From the NCBI GenBank assembly GCA_017304475.1, contig JAFKKV010000028.1:62001-126000 (forward strand): a stretch of 64,000 nt of DNA, given 5' to 3'. The notes under the pieces were generated by a model. It worked only from the letters and a program-made list of their open reading frames with translations, was not told the origin of the DNA and did no database searches. Below, piece after piece: positions 26,735 through 36,289 of the stretch (position 1 is the stretch's first letter; every line of letters begins with the position of its first letter). The stretch comes from Hyphomicrobiales bacterium (lineage in GTDB: Bacteria > Pseudomonadota > Alphaproteobacteria > Rhizobiales > Phreatobacteraceae). Both the position numbers and the translations under genes were made by a program.

Positions 26735-27868
26735 ATGCGCGTGACATCACCTGACTGGATCATCGTCGGCGCGGGCTTTACCGGAGCGGTCCTCGCGGAG
26801 CGCCTGGCATCTCAGGCGGGCCGGCGCGTCCTGGTCGTCGACAGGCGCGATCATATCGCCGGTAACGCCTATGACTATCGCGGGCCCTGGGACATCCTGG
26901 TCCATAGATACGGGCCCCATATCTTCCATACCAACAGCAAGAAGATATGGGACTACCTGTCGCGCTTTACCGAGTGGCGTCCGTATTTCCACCACGTCGT
27001 GGCGCATATCGACGGCAAATACGCACCCATTCCGTTCAACCTGAACACGATCGAAGATCTCTTCCCGCGCCGCATGGCCGAGGCGATGACGCAAGGCCTC
27101 ATCGATACCTATGGCTACGGCGCCAAGGTGCCGATCCTCAGGATGCGGGAGGAGGGGGCTGAGCAACTGCGCTACCTCGCCGACTATATCTACAGGAAGG
27201 TCTTCGAGAACTACACGTTCAAGCAGTGGTCCTTGAAGCCGGAGGAACTCGACCCCTCCGTCAGCGCGCGTGTCCCCATTCATGTCAGCCGGGACGACCG
27301 GTACTTTCAGGACATCTACCAGGCCATGCCGGTGGACGGCTATTCGGCGATGTTCGCCCGCATCCTGGCGCATGAAAACATCACGGTTTCGACCTCCACC
27401 GAATTCGAGGCGGTGAGGGGCCTCTATCCCGGCGCCAAGGTGGTGTTCACCGGACCGATCGACGAATATTTCAAATTCGAGCACGGCGCGCTGCCCTATC
27501 GCAGCCTGCGGTTTCGCCTGTTCGAGCGTCCCGGGCCCGAAGCACAGCCGGTCGGAACCGTGAACTACCCCAATGAGTTCGATTTCACGCGCATCACCGA
27601 ATTCAAGCATCTGACCGGTCAGCGGGCCGATGGCACGATCCTGATCGAGGAATATCCGGAAGCCTACGTGCCGGGGCGCAACGAGCCCTATTATCCGATA
27701 CCGACGGGGGATACCGCAGCCGCCCTGGTGCCTTACCAGGCCATGGCCCATCAATTGAAGGGGAAGGTCTGGTTCGCCGGGCGCCTCGGAGACTACGCCT
27801 ATTACAATATGGACCAGGCCTGCGGCCGTGCCCTCGCCTTGTTCGAAAAGCAACTGGCCGTCACATAG
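26735..27868 (+). CDS. glf: UDP-galactopyranose mutase
   Basis: A 377-residue flavoenzyme that isomerises UDP-galactopyranose to UDP-galactofuranose. The N-terminal FAD fold (WIIVGAGFTGAVLAERLA, RRDHIAGNAYDY), GPHIFHTNSKKIWDYLSRFTEW and the C-terminal YYPIPTGD, VWFAGRLGDYAYYNMDQACGRALA are all family hallmarks, at full length. It shows that the polysaccharide made by this locus probably contains galactofuranose. It lies between two glycosyltransferase genes on the same strand, one of which should use UDP-Galf. Confidence 0.97.
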   Translation: MRVTSPDWIIVGAGFTGAVLAERLASQAGRRVLVVDRRDHIAGNAYDYRGPWDILVHRYGPHIFHTNSKKIWDYLSRFTEWRPYFHHVVAHIDGKYAPIPFNLNTIEDLFPRRMAEAMTQGLIDTYGYGAKVPILRMREEGAEQLRYLADYIYRKVFENYTFKQWSLKPEELDPSVSARVPIHVSRDDRYFQDIYQAMPVDGYSAMFARILAHENITVSTSTEFEAVRGLYPGAKVVFTGPIDEYFKFEHGALPYRSLRFRLFERPGPEAQPVGTVNYPNEFDFTRITEFKHLTGQRADGTILIEEYPEAYVPGRNEPYYPIPTGDTAAALVPYQAMAHQLKGKVWFAGRLGDYAYYNMDQACGRALALFEKQLAVT

Positions 27869-27936
27869 ACGAAAAAAGGGGGAGCGAAGAGGCCGAAATA
27901 CGCATGCGTTCCATTTCCTATGCGTAAGGACGTGCC

Positions 27937-29016
27937 ATGAGTAAAGTGTCAGTCTTGATGGCGACCTATAACGGGGCGCCTTATATTGCGGAACAATTGG
28001 AAAGCATCGGCCGACAGACCCATCTTCCGCATGAGTTATGGGTGACGGATGACGGATCGAGCGACGACACGCTGCGCATCGTCTCCGCCTTTGCCGAGCG
28101 CGCGCGATTTCCCGTACGCATCCGGATGAACACGCAGCGCCTCGGTTATGGCGAGAACTTCCTGAGCGCGGCCATGCTCTGCGAGGGTGAGTTCATCGCG
28201 TTCTGCGACCAGGATGACGAATGGCATCCGGAAAAGCTCGAGCGATGCGTCGGAGCGCTGGAGCGGGAAGGCGCGCTTCTCTGCGCCCATACCGCGACGC
28301 TGATCGATGCTGAATCGCGCTATCTCGGCTATTTCGACCAGGGAATTGCCCGCACCGAAACCTATCCGCCGCTGCACCTGCCGCCTTGGGAGGTGTTTTT
28401 CGGGATGACCGAGGTGTTCCGGCGCGATCTCCTGGGCCTGATCGACATCAAGCACCGCGGCCTCGACAGCCACACCTTGAACAGCCAGCTCGCCCATGAC
28501 CGCTGGGTCTATTTTCTCGCCCACAGCCTCGGCAAGGTCGTGACGCTCGCCCATCCCCTGGTGGCCTATCGCCAGCACGGCAAGAACGCCTATGGCGGGC
28601 TGAAGAAGAGCCTCATGACCCGGCTGCGCGGCAAGCTGGTCGGCTCGGCCGACATCCTGCGCAAGCACGAGGCCATGGCGCTGCACCGGGCGCATGTGCT
28701 GGCGGAGCTCTCCAAGACGCCGGCCGGCGGGGCGGTGGCGGACCAGGCGCGCGCCGCCGCGGCCTATTGGCGGCGGCTCGGCGACATCTATGCCCTGCGT
28801 GCGCGCCTCTATGACGGCACGACCTTCGGCGCGCGCCGGTCGGCCCTGGCCCGGCTGGTCGGCCGCGGCGCCTATCGCACGGGCGGCGGCGCGATCAGCA
28901 CGAAGGTGCTGATGAAAGATGTCATGCTCGGGCTGTTCCGCATTCCCGTGTCGCGGGCGGGACCGGCCCGGCACCGCAGGGGCAAGTCGGGCATCCGCGT
29001 CGAGGACAAGTCATGA
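27937..29016 (+). CDS. Glycosyltransferase family 2
   Basis: A 359-residue GT-A enzyme. It starts VSVLMATYNGAPYIAEQLESIGRQ, followed by the nucleotide site WVTDDGSSDDT and the DxD-like FCDQDDEWHPEKLERC. The pattern resembles rhamnosyltransferases of EPS and O-antigen loci, such as those acting with dTDP-rhamnose made by rmlCBDA further right, but a galactofuranosyl role is equally possible given the adjacent glf. It overlaps the next gene by 4 bp (ATGA), so the two are translationally coupled. Confidence 0.92.
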   Translation: MSKVSVLMATYNGAPYIAEQLESIGRQTHLPHELWVTDDGSSDDTLRIVSAFAERARFPVRIRMNTQRLGYGENFLSAAMLCEGEFIAFCDQDDEWHPEKLERCVGALEREGALLCAHTATLIDAESRYLGYFDQGIARTETYPPLHLPPWEVFFGMTEVFRRDLLGLIDIKHRGLDSHTLNSQLAHDRWVYFLAHSLGKVVTLAHPLVAYRQHGKNAYGGLKKSLMTRLRGKLVGSADILRKHEAMALHRAHVLAELSKTPAGGAVADQARAAAAYWRRLGDIYALRARLYDGTTFGARRSALARLVGRGAYRTGGGAISTKVLMKDVMLGLFRIPVSRAGPARHRRGKSGIRVEDKS

Positions 29017-29972
29017 CGGCGCTGGCGCCGCGCTACCGGCGGGTCGCCGTCTATGCTCCTTCGGCCTCGATGACCGGCGGCCCGGAACTGCTGCACCAGC
29101 TGGTTCACGAAATCCGGGCGAATGGCGGCGAGGCGGCGATCCACTATGTGCCCGATCCCCTGGCCGCCGTTCCCGAGCGATACCGGGTCTATGACATCAA
29201 GACCTTGGCCACCGTCGATCCGGCGGAAGGCGACTGCATCGTGGTGCCCGAGACCATGGTGCGGCGGCTGCCGCTCTGGTCGCCGGCGGCGCGTTATATC
29301 TGGTGGCTCAGCTTCGATTTTTTCCAGAGCCGGCACCGGGGCAGGGCGGAACGCATCCTGGCCAATCTCTACAAGGAAGGCCTGATCCGGTGCCTGACCC
29401 GGCTCGGCACCAGGCATCTGTTCCAGTCGCATTATGCCCGCAGCCGGCTGCTCAGCCGCGGCATGAATGGCGCGCTCCTGTCCGACTATCTCCTGACCGG
29501 CGCGCCGCCGGACGACGCCGCGCCGCGCGAAGACCTGATCCTGTACAATCCGAAAAAAGGCATCGAGATCACCGAGCGGTTGCGCCGCCAACGGCCCGAC
29601 CTGGCTTTCCTGCCGATCGTCGACATGACCAGGCAGCAGGTCGAGGCGGCGTTCCGGCGGGCCAAGGTCTATATCGATTTCGGCGAGCATCCGGGCAAGG
29701 ACCGGCTGCCGCGCGAAGCGGCCATGATGGGGACGGTCGTGGTCGTCGGCATGCGCGGCGCCGCGGCCTTCGACGAAGACGTCACCTTGCCGGCGGCCTA
29801 CAAGCTGGCGATCGACGACCGCCTGGCGGCCAGGTTCCGCGCCCTGATCGACGCCATCATGGCCGACTTCCCGACGCATCAGGCCGCGCAGCGCCCCTAT
29901 CGCCAGATCATCGAAGCCGAGCGCGAAATCTTCGCGCAGCAGGTGCGAGATGTCTTTTTTGTCGCGAACTGA
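29013..29972 (+). CDS. Putative glycosyltransferase-like protein, unclassified
   Basis: A 319-residue protein without a family I can name. It has a GT-B-like rhythm: an N-terminal fold (RRVAVYAPSASMTGGPELLHQLVHEI), a central LILYNPKKGIEITERLRRQRPDL, and a C-terminal VYIDFGEHPGKDRLPREAAMMGTVVVVGMRGAAAF where a donor-binding segment would be. Coupling to the preceding glycosyltransferase (4 bp overlap) and its position before the polymerase support a role in assembling the repeat unit. No signal peptide or membrane span. Confidence 0.75.
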   Translation: MTALAPRYRRVAVYAPSASMTGGPELLHQLVHEIRANGGEAAIHYVPDPLAAVPERYRVYDIKTLATVDPAEGDCIVVPETMVRRLPLWSPAARYIWWLSFDFFQSRHRGRAERILANLYKEGLIRCLTRLGTRHLFQSHYARSRLLSRGMNGALLSDYLLTGAPPDDAAPREDLILYNPKKGIEITERLRRQRPDLAFLPIVDMTRQQVEAAFRRAKVYIDFGEHPGKDRLPREAAMMGTVVVVGMRGAAAFDEDVTLPAAYKLAIDDRLAARFRALIDAIMADFPTHQAAQRPYRQIIEAEREIFAQQVRDVFFVAN

Positions 29973-29999
29973 GCCGTCGCCGCCGGCGGGAGCACGGCG

Positions 30000-31421
30000 A
30001 TGACCTGGCCTGTCGGGATGTTCTGGCTGCTGCTGGCCTGGGGGCTCTTGAGCCGCCGGCCGGTGCTGATGGACCTGTTCTTCGCGACCGCCGCCTTCGG
30101 AACGCTCGCCGTCGTGCCGGTCGACATGGTCGGCGGCATCAATCTCCTGCCGCAGCCGGTCTGCGCAAGCGCCATCGTCCTGCGCCTGGCGCTCGATCCG
30201 CGCGGGCGCTCGCAGGCAGTGCAGGCCATGGCGGACATGCGGCGGCTCGGCCTGCTGTCGTTGTTCCTGGCGGTGAGCGTCCTGGTCACCGTCTTCATGC
30301 CGCGGCTGTTCGCCGGAACGGTCGATGTGGTTTCGATGACCGGCGTCACCGAGGGGCCGCAACCCCTGGCGCCCGGCACGTTCAACCTGACCCAGATCGC
30401 TTATCTCGGCCTCTCCGTGCTGACGGTTGCCGCATTCGCGGTGGCGGCGGCTGATCGCGCCATGATGGCGACCGTGGGCCGCGCGGTTCTCGTCGGCGGC
30501 GCGACGGTTGCCGCGACCGGCCTGGCGAGCATGCTGGCGGATGCGAGCGGCATGGGCGCGCTGCTGGAGCCGTTCAGGACGGTGACCTATGTGCTGCTCA
30601 CCGAGGACGAGGCGCTCGGGCTGCGCCGCCTGACCGGCCTGATGCCCGAGGCCTCGGCCTTCGGCGCCCTCTGCGTGCTCTACGGCGCCGCGTCGGGGCT
30701 GCTTTATCCCTGCTTCGAGGGCACCACGCGGCGGTTCGCGGCGGCCATCGCGCTCACGCTGTTCGTCATGGCGGCCTTGTCGACCTCGTCGACCGCCTTT
30801 GTCGGGCTCGCCGTCGGGGCAGGCCTGATCGCGGCTAACTGGTTGCGCCGCCTGCTGTCGCCGGCCTCGCTCCGGCCGACCGGCGGCCAGATCGAATTCG
30901 TCGTCGGCATGTCGCTGGTGATCGCCGCACTCGCCCTGCTGCTCGTCGATACGCGGCTGTTCGACCAGGCTGGCGACATGATCGACCTCATGCTGTTCCA
31001 GAAGGTCTCGTCGGATTCCTATATCGAGCGAATGCGCTGGAACGACACGGCCATGGACGGCTTCTGGGCGACCCTGGGGCTCGGCGTCGGGCTCGGCTCG
31101 GCGCGTGCGTCGAACTGGTTCATCGCGCTGCTCAGCAATACCGGGGCGATCGGCGCCGCGCTCATGCTCGGTTTCGTGGCGCAGAGCTTCATGCGCAAGC
31201 CGCCGCCGGGCGATCCCCTGCGGGCGGAATTCACATGGGCGTTCAAGGCGGTCCTGCTGCTCGCCTTGGTCATGGGCGCCCTGGCGGGCACCTCGGCCGA
31301 TTTCGGCGTCGGGATCGCAGCCGTCTACGGCATGCTCACCGGGCTTGCCGGCCGGCGGAGCGCCGGCGGCCGGGCAGGCTGGTCCGGGTTGCGGACAGGC
31401 CTCCGCGAACGGGCGGGTTGA
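30000..31421 (+). CDS. Wzy/ExoQ-like polysaccharide polymerase or ligase
   Basis: A 473-residue polytopic membrane protein with about ten to twelve hydrophobic segments and a larger hydrophilic loop near residues 320-365 (DQAGDMIDLMLFQKVSSDSYIERMRWNDTAM is split by it). That topology, and a position between glycosyltransferases and the flippase, is what O-antigen/EPS polymerases show. Sequence conservation in this family is low, so the call rests on topology and context. It would polymerise lipid-linked repeat units in the periplasm. Confidence 0.78.
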   Translation: MTWPVGMFWLLLAWGLLSRRPVLMDLFFATAAFGTLAVVPVDMVGGINLLPQPVCASAIVLRLALDPRGRSQAVQAMADMRRLGLLSLFLAVSVLVTVFMPRLFAGTVDVVSMTGVTEGPQPLAPGTFNLTQIAYLGLSVLTVAAFAVAAADRAMMATVGRAVLVGGATVAATGLASMLADASGMGALLEPFRTVTYVLLTEDEALGLRRLTGLMPEASAFGALCVLYGAASGLLYPCFEGTTRRFAAAIALTLFVMAALSTSSTAFVGLAVGAGLIAANWLRRLLSPASLRPTGGQIEFVVGMSLVIAALALLLVDTRLFDQAGDMIDLMLFQKVSSDSYIERMRWNDTAMDGFWATLGLGVGLGSARASNWFIALLSNTGAIGAALMLGFVAQSFMRKPPPGDPLRAEFTWAFKAVLLLALVMGALAGTSADFGVGIAAVYGMLTGLAGRRSAGGRAGWSGLRTGLRERAG

Positions 31422-31434
31422 GCCGTCTGCACGC

Positions 31435-32526
31435 TCAAGCGCCGCGGAGCCAAGGCGACGACGCCACGCCGGAGGCCAAAAGCGAGGCATATAGCCGGTC
31501 ATAATCGGCATGCAGACGCTCGACCGTGAAGCGTTCCAGATTGCCGCGCGCCTGCATCTTCATCCGCGCCAGCATGGCCGGGTCGCGCAGCAGGCCGCTG
31601 ATCGCCTCGGCGAAGGCCGCGACGTCGCCGGGTGGCACCAGAAGCCCGGCGGCGCCATGGTCCAGGGCCTCGGGAATGCCGCCGACATTGGACGCGACAA
31701 TGGCGCATCCCGCCGATCGGGCCTCGATATTGACCAGGCCGAGCGGTTCGGCATGGGAGGCGAGGACGAAAATGTCGGTGTTGCGCAGCACCGTCTGCGG
31801 GTCGTTGAGCGACCCGTGGAAATGGATGCGAGCGCCGAAGCCGGTCGCAGCCGCGGCGGCCTCGAGCTTGGCCCGGTCCGGGCCGTCGCCGACGATATGC
31901 AGTTCGGCGGCATGCGCGGCCGCCACCCGCGCGAAGGCGGCGATGATGGTGTCGACGCCCTTGCGCTCGTGCAGGCCGCAGACCGTGGCGATGCTCGGCC
32001 GTGCCAGCGCAGCCGGCGGTTCATCGGCAAAATAGAGGCTGCGCGCGCCGCCGAGCGGCGCATTGAGAATGGTGACCAGCTTGTGCGCGGCGAAGCCGCG
32101 CTGCACCAGCGTGACGCGTTCGGCCTCGCTGACCGCGGCAATGCCGTCGGCCAACCGCATGATCGCCGAATGGCCGTCGAAGGAATTGTGCACCGTGGCG
32201 ACGAGCGCGGCCCGGGTCAGCCGCGTCGCGCAATAGCCCAGCACGGTGCCCGCCATCATATGGGCGTGCACGATGTCGATCCGGCGCTGCCGGACGATCC
32301 GGCGCAGGCGGACGATCGCCTGGAGCAATTCCCGTGGATTGCCGGTGCGCTGCCGGAGCGGGATATGGTCGACCCCGGATCGAACCAGCAGGTCGCGCAA
32401 TTCGCCGCCTTCGCCGGCATAGGCCACCACATCGCCCTTAGCCGCCTGGATACAGGCGAGGTCGACGGCGGCATGCACATTGCCGTGGCCGAGCCGGCAA
32501 TGATTGACCAGGTGCAGGATTTTCAT
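31435..32526 (-). CDS. Glycosyltransferase family 4
   Basis: A 363-residue GT-B enzyme. The start at 32526 (MKILHLVNHCRLGHGNVHAAVDLA) follows the family; the frame upstream is only fortuitously open. Features: HAHMMAGTVLGY, VCGLHERKGVDTIIAAFARV, LHIVGDGPDRAKLEAAAAATG, FVLASHAEPLGLVNIEARSAGCAIVASNVGGIPEAL. It is transcribed leftward together with the GH16 and GT2 genes and convergent with the polymerase (13 bp apart). Confidence 0.93.
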   Translation of the reverse strand: MKILHLVNHCRLGHGNVHAAVDLACIQAAKGDVVAYAGEGGELRDLLVRSGVDHIPLRQRTGNPRELLQAIVRLRRIVRQRRIDIVHAHMMAGTVLGYCATRLTRAALVATVHNSFDGHSAIMRLADGIAAVSEAERVTLVQRGFAAHKLVTILNAPLGGARSLYFADEPPAALARPSIATVCGLHERKGVDTIIAAFARVAAAHAAELHIVGDGPDRAKLEAAAAATGFGARIHFHGSLNDPQTVLRNTDIFVLASHAEPLGLVNIEARSAGCAIVASNVGGIPEALDHGAAGLLVPPGDVAAFAEAISGLLRDPAMLARMKMQARGNLERFTVERLHADYDRLYASLLASGVASSPWLRGA

Positions 32527-32557
32527 GGCGCCGGCCTCGATCGGAACTGCCACCCGC

Positions 32558-33424
32558 TCATTTCGCATAGACCCTGATGTAATCGACGAACATATGCGAG
32601 GGGTTCGGCGTCTCGGTGATCGGCCAGCCGCTGCCGAGCGCGAGATTGACCAGCGGAAACAAGGGCTGGGCGAATTCGGGCGGCGTCTCGATGCGCCAGA
32701 ACGATTGCCCGTCGAGATAGAAGGTCGTCCAGCGCGGCTCGACCATGACGCCGAAGATGTGCCAGTCGGCCGAGAGGTCATACTCGAGCCGCATGACATG
32801 CGGCACGTGGCGGGTCGGATAGACCTTGTCCATCGACCAGACGTGGTAGACGCTGTGGAAGATCCTGGGATCGTGGCCGTAGAATTCCATCACGTCGATT
32901 TCGACCGCATAGCGCGTGCGCTCCGTGCCCATCAGCCAGAAGGCCGGCCAGACGCCTTTGCCCGGCGGCAGCTTGGCGCGCATTTCGAAATAGCCGTACA
33001 TCTGGGCAAAGCCGTTGCCCTTCAGGTCGTTGGCGGCGAGCAGGCCGGACTCCCAGACACCCTCGGCATTCTTGGCGGCCTCGATCCTGAGCACGCCGTT
33101 TTCGACGGTGAAGGGAAAGCCCGGCCTCGGATCGACGAAACGGGCATCGCCGAAATCGCCGTTCCATGGCGTATGGGCGATCCAGCGGCTGCCCGGGCCC
33201 CATGGCGAGACGCTGAGACTGTCGAATTCCTCGGCGAAAGTCAGGGTATAGCCGGTCAGGTCCAGCGGCTCGGCGCTGTCGGCTTGCTGGGACCAGCCGG
33301 TGAAGACACCAACCGTGATCACCGCGACGGCGAACAGCGCCGACCATCCCAGCGCCCGTCTGCGCCGGGCTCTCGCGGGCCTGGTCCAGGCGCGTGGCGG
33401 GAAGGGCCTTTCCCGGCCGGTCAT
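32558..33424 (-). CDS. Glycoside hydrolase family 16 (EPS glycanase-like)
   Basis: A 288-residue endo-beta-glucanase/galactanase-family protein. A basic N-terminus and one membrane segment (residues 26-44) act as signal peptide or anchor. The catalytic motif EIDVMEF gives Glu175, Asp177 and Glu180 at the expected spacing. FEMRAKLPPGKGVWPAFWLMG precedes it. In rhizobia, such enzymes (ExoK-type) trim nascent exopolysaccharide. A 17-codon frame with a strong GGGAGGAG site ends in TGA overlapping this ATG (ATGA), suggesting coupled translation from a short leader. Confidence 0.9.
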   Translation of the reverse strand: MTGRERPFPPRAWTRPARARRRRALGWSALFAVAVITVGVFTGWSQQADSAEPLDLTGYTLTFAEEFDSLSVSPWGPGSRWIAHTPWNGDFGDARFVDPRPGFPFTVENGVLRIEAAKNAEGVWESGLLAANDLKGNGFAQMYGYFEMRAKLPPGKGVWPAFWLMGTERTRYAVEIDVMEFYGHDPRIFHSVYHVWSMDKVYPTRHVPHVMRLEYDLSADWHIFGVMVEPRWTTFYLDGQSFWRIETPPEFAQPLFPLVNLALGSGWPITETPNPSHMFVDYIRVYAK

Positions 33425-33475
33425 GGGCGAGACCACCGGGACGTGGTCGGGGGATGGTCGGCGCTGCCTGCCATG
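33421..33475 (-). CDS. Possible 17-codon leader peptide before GH16 gene
   Basis: Read on the minus strand: GGGAGGAG, then ATG GCA GGC AGC and 13 further codons to TGA, which overlaps the GH16 start codon as ATGA. The GH16 ATG itself has no good ribosome site, so ribosomes may reach it by termination-reinitiation. The alternative is an undetected frameshift that joins this start to the GH16 frame. Confidence 0.35.
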
Positions 33476-33491
33476 CGGCTCCTCCCGATAT

Positions 33492-34388
33492 TCACTCGAA
33501 TTCCAGGATATTGCGCGGATGGAGCCGCCCGAGGCAGAGATCGCGCAGCGCCAGCGCATTGCCGTAGAGCCGGCCTTTGCGATCGATCCAGGGTTCCGGC
33601 CTGACGGTTCCCGCGATATTCGCCGCGACATTGCGGGCCGCCTGGATCAGGGCCCGGTCTGGCCGCATCGTACGCTTTTTCAGGAGATGCCAGGGATTGG
33701 CGATCTGCGAATAGCCGAACCGGAGACCCGAGGATCGGCCTCTCTTCGAACCGAGATGGACGCCGCGCATGGTCGCGCTGCCGACGATCCGGCCGTAGGC
33801 CGCCATCCGGCGGCTGAGGTCGACATCCTCAAGCCAGGCATAGAGCGGCAGGTCTTCGTCGAAGCGGATGCCGTGGGCATGGATGACCCTCAGCCGCACC
33901 GTCATGTTGCAGCCATAGCCGTTATAGAGCGGCTGCGGCGGGCGATCGGCGCCCTGGTCGCCGGCGCGGCCGATGATCGCGCGGGCGTCCTCCGGGCTCA
34001 GCCCCGGACCGGTGGCGCCGTCGGCGAGCACCAGGCCCGAGGCCACGACGATATCGTCGCCGGCGTCGAACAGCGCCTCGACCTCGGCCAGATAGCTCGG
34101 CAATGGGAAGAAGTCGTCGTCGAAGAAGATGAGCAGGCCGTCGGCGGTTTCGGGCAAGGCGCCGAGGATCGCGTTGCGCTGATGGCAGGTGCCCCGGGAC
34201 GACCGGACCACGGTGATCGGGAGCGGCAGGCGGGCGGCGGCCTCGGCGTCGAAATCGTCGGGGGCGGCAGGGCAGACGAAGACATGATCCGGGCTGCGGG
34301 TCTGCCGGGCCAGCTCCTTGAGCGTCTCGGTCAGGACCTCGCGGCGCCCCGATGTCGCGATCCCGATGAAGATGGGCCGGTCGGTCAT
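33492..34388 (-). CDS. Glycosyltransferase family 2
   Basis: A 298-residue GT-A glycosyltransferase. N-terminal IFIGIATSGRREVLTETLKELARQT, then SSRGTCHQRNAILGAL and LLIFFDDDFFPLPSYLAEVEALF with the acidic metal/nucleotide site. YAWLEDVDLSRRMAAYGRI is the usual acceptor-side ED motif. It is the first gene of the leftward trio (GT2, GH16, GT4) and probably decorates or extends the EPS repeat. Specificity unknown. Confidence 0.9.
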   Translation of the reverse strand: MTDRPIFIGIATSGRREVLTETLKELARQTRSPDHVFVCPAAPDDFDAEAAARLPLPITVVRSSRGTCHQRNAILGALPETADGLLIFFDDDFFPLPSYLAEVEALFDAGDDIVVASGLVLADGATGPGLSPEDARAIIGRAGDQGADRPPQPLYNGYGCNMTVRLRVIHAHGIRFDEDLPLYAWLEDVDLSRRMAAYGRIVGSATMRGVHLGSKRGRSSGLRFGYSQIANPWHLLKKRTMRPDRALIQAARNVAANIAGTVRPEPWIDRKGRLYGNALALRDLCLGRLHPRNILEFE

Positions 34389-34990
34389 GTCAGGGTCTCC
34401 CGACGCCGTGGCGGCAAAGGGCGCGAAACCGGGCCCGCTGCCAGCCTCGGTCGACGATCGCCTGACGAGTTTGCCGGGTGAAAATGGCGGGAACGAGGGA
34501 TGCGACGGTCATGGTCGAGACACTCGTGTCGATCAACGCAGCCGCTGACCTGGTGACGCCTGAAAGATCTCCGGCGCGATCGCGGCCGGACGGGCTGCAC
34601 TGAATGACTGCCCAGCCGCGATCGGGGCTTTTCGGCTTGCGCGCCGGGCCCGGCATGACGGTGCCGCTCGACCGGAGGCGAAGCATAATCCGTGCCGCAC
34701 GAACCGGGTTCAGCCCGCGGCGGCCGCATGCTTTACTTCGGTCGCGAGGCCACCCACCTGATCCACCGGCGCCGCCTCGGCGGCCCGACCCGGCCCGGCG
34801 CGTCGGTCGCCGCGCGGAGGCGCGCCGGCCCTGTGATCAGTGCATCGTCGGGGCGGCCTGTGCGGCACGATGTTTGCTGGGCAAGCGAGGGGATGACCGT
34901 TCGATCCTATCGATCAGGAGGACGCGACGTGCAGCATCCGCACAAGACCGCGCAGATCAGCAATCGACCCGGCATCGGGGATCCGGCGCC
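34389..34990. other. Long intergenic region between GT2 and flippase genes
   Basis: About 600 bp between divergent genes. Open frames exist on both strands, including one in frame with the flippase from 34604, but their composition (Arg/Pro/Gly-rich) and lack of ribosome sites make them unconvincing. It presumably holds two promoters. No repeat was seen. Confidence 0.35.
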
Positions 34991-36289
34991 GTGACGGTGG
35001 AGGCGGGCCCGCGCCCCGAGGCCAAACGGCCAAGCCTCGCCGAGAACATCGTCTCGCTCGGCGCGCTGCAGCTGTCGTCCTATCTGCTGCCGGTGGCGAT
35101 CGCCGCCTATACCACACGGGTGCTGGGCATCGAGGCCTGGGGCCGCGTGGCGCTGGTGCAACTGGTGCTCGGCTATTTCACGCTTGTCATCGGCTGGGGA
35201 TTTTCGTGGAGCGCCACGCGCAAGATCGCGGCGCTGCACGACGACCAGGCGGAGATCTCCAGGGTCGCCGTCGCCACCATGGCCGGGCAGGCCATGCTCG
35301 CCGCCGCCATGGCGCTCGTGCTGGTGATCCTGGTGCTGTCGGTGCCGTTTTTTGCGCGCGACGCGGCCTTCTATCTCTGGGGCATCGGCGTGCTGCTCGG
35401 CGCGGCGGTCTTTCCGACCTGGCTGCTGACCGGCCTGGAGCGCATGCGCGACTTCTCGATCATCCAGATCTCCGCCCGCTTCGTCACGCTGGGGCTCGTC
35501 GTGGTGCTGGTCCACAAGCCCTCCGACGCTCCCTTGATGATCGCCGCCAATGCCATTGCCGGAATTTGCGCCGGTGCGGCGACCCTTTTCTGGCTCAGGC
35601 GCAGCGCCTTGCTGGCCTGGCGGCGGCCGACGCTCCTTCAAATCCGGGGCGAACTGCGCGATGGCGGCACGATCTTTGCGTCGACTACGGCGATCGGCCT
35701 CTATGTCAATCTGACGCCGATCATCCTGGGAGCGCTGATGGGACCTGCCGCCACCGGATATTTCGTTCTGGCCGACCGCATCCGCCAGGCCGCGCAATCG
35801 GTGCTGGCGCCGGTGTCCAATGCGTTGTTTCCGCGCATCAGCCGGCTGGTCGCGACCGATCCGCTGCTCGCCCGCTCCATGCTGCGGCGCTCGGGCGCCG
35901 CCATTTTCGGCGTTTCCGCGCTGATCAGCGCGGCACTGTTCGTCGGAGCCGATCACCTGGTGACGCTTGTCGGCGGCCCGGCCTTCCTGCCGGCGGGCCG
36001 GGTGCTCTGCTGGCTCGCCATGCTGCCCGTGGTCATGTCTTTTTCCACCTTTTTCGGCTTGCAGGTGCTGCTGCCGAACCAGAAGAACAAGGTCTTCAAC
36101 ATCATTCTGGGTGCGGCGGGCGCTTTGAGCCTGATGATCATCGTGCCCCTGATCGCATGGAAGGGGACCGAGGGCGCCGCGATTTCGCTCTGCATCACGG
36201 AAGCCTTCGTTTCCGCCGCCATGACCGCTTATCTCGTCCGGTCAGGGTTCTTTACCGGGAAATGGAGCCGCCCGCCGCCGGCGCAATAG
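34991..36289 (+). CDS. Wzx-like polysaccharide flippase
   Basis: About 432 residues, GTG start. This is a MATE/MVF-fold lipid-linked oligosaccharide flippase with about twelve membrane segments and the N-terminal pattern LAENIVSLGALQLSSYLLPVAIAAYTTRVLG, followed by GRVALVQLVLGYFTLVIGWGFSWSATRKIA, typical of Wzx/RfbX. It moves the undecaprenyl-linked repeat unit across the inner membrane for the Wzy-like polymerase. The frame stays open upstream to 34604, but those residues are not membrane-protein-like, so the GTG with GGGGAT upstream is taken. Confidence 0.9.
   Translation: MTVEAGPRPEAKRPSLAENIVSLGALQLSSYLLPVAIAAYTTRVLGIEAWGRVALVQLVLGYFTLVIGWGFSWSATRKIAALHDDQAEISRVAVATMAGQAMLAAAMALVLVILVLSVPFFARDAAFYLWGIGVLLGAAVFPTWLLTGLERMRDFSIIQISARFVTLGLVVVLVHKPSDAPLMIAANAIAGICAGAATLFWLRRSALLAWRRPTLLQIRGELRDGGTIFASTTAIGLYVNLTPIILGALMGPAATGYFVLADRIRQAAQSVLAPVSNALFPRISRLVATDPLLARSMLRRSGAAIFGVSALISAALFVGADHLVTLVGGPAFLPAGRVLCWLAMLPVVMSFSTFFGLQVLLPNQKNKVFNIILGAAGALSLMIIVPLIAWKGTEGAAISLCITEAFVSAAMTAYLVRSGFFTGKWSRPPPAQ

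Noticed and set aside
28872-31511. 879-codon open frame on the minus strand
   Set aside because: Antisense to the unclassified GT-like gene and the polymerase; the translation is Arg/Asp/Gln-rich without any fold signature.
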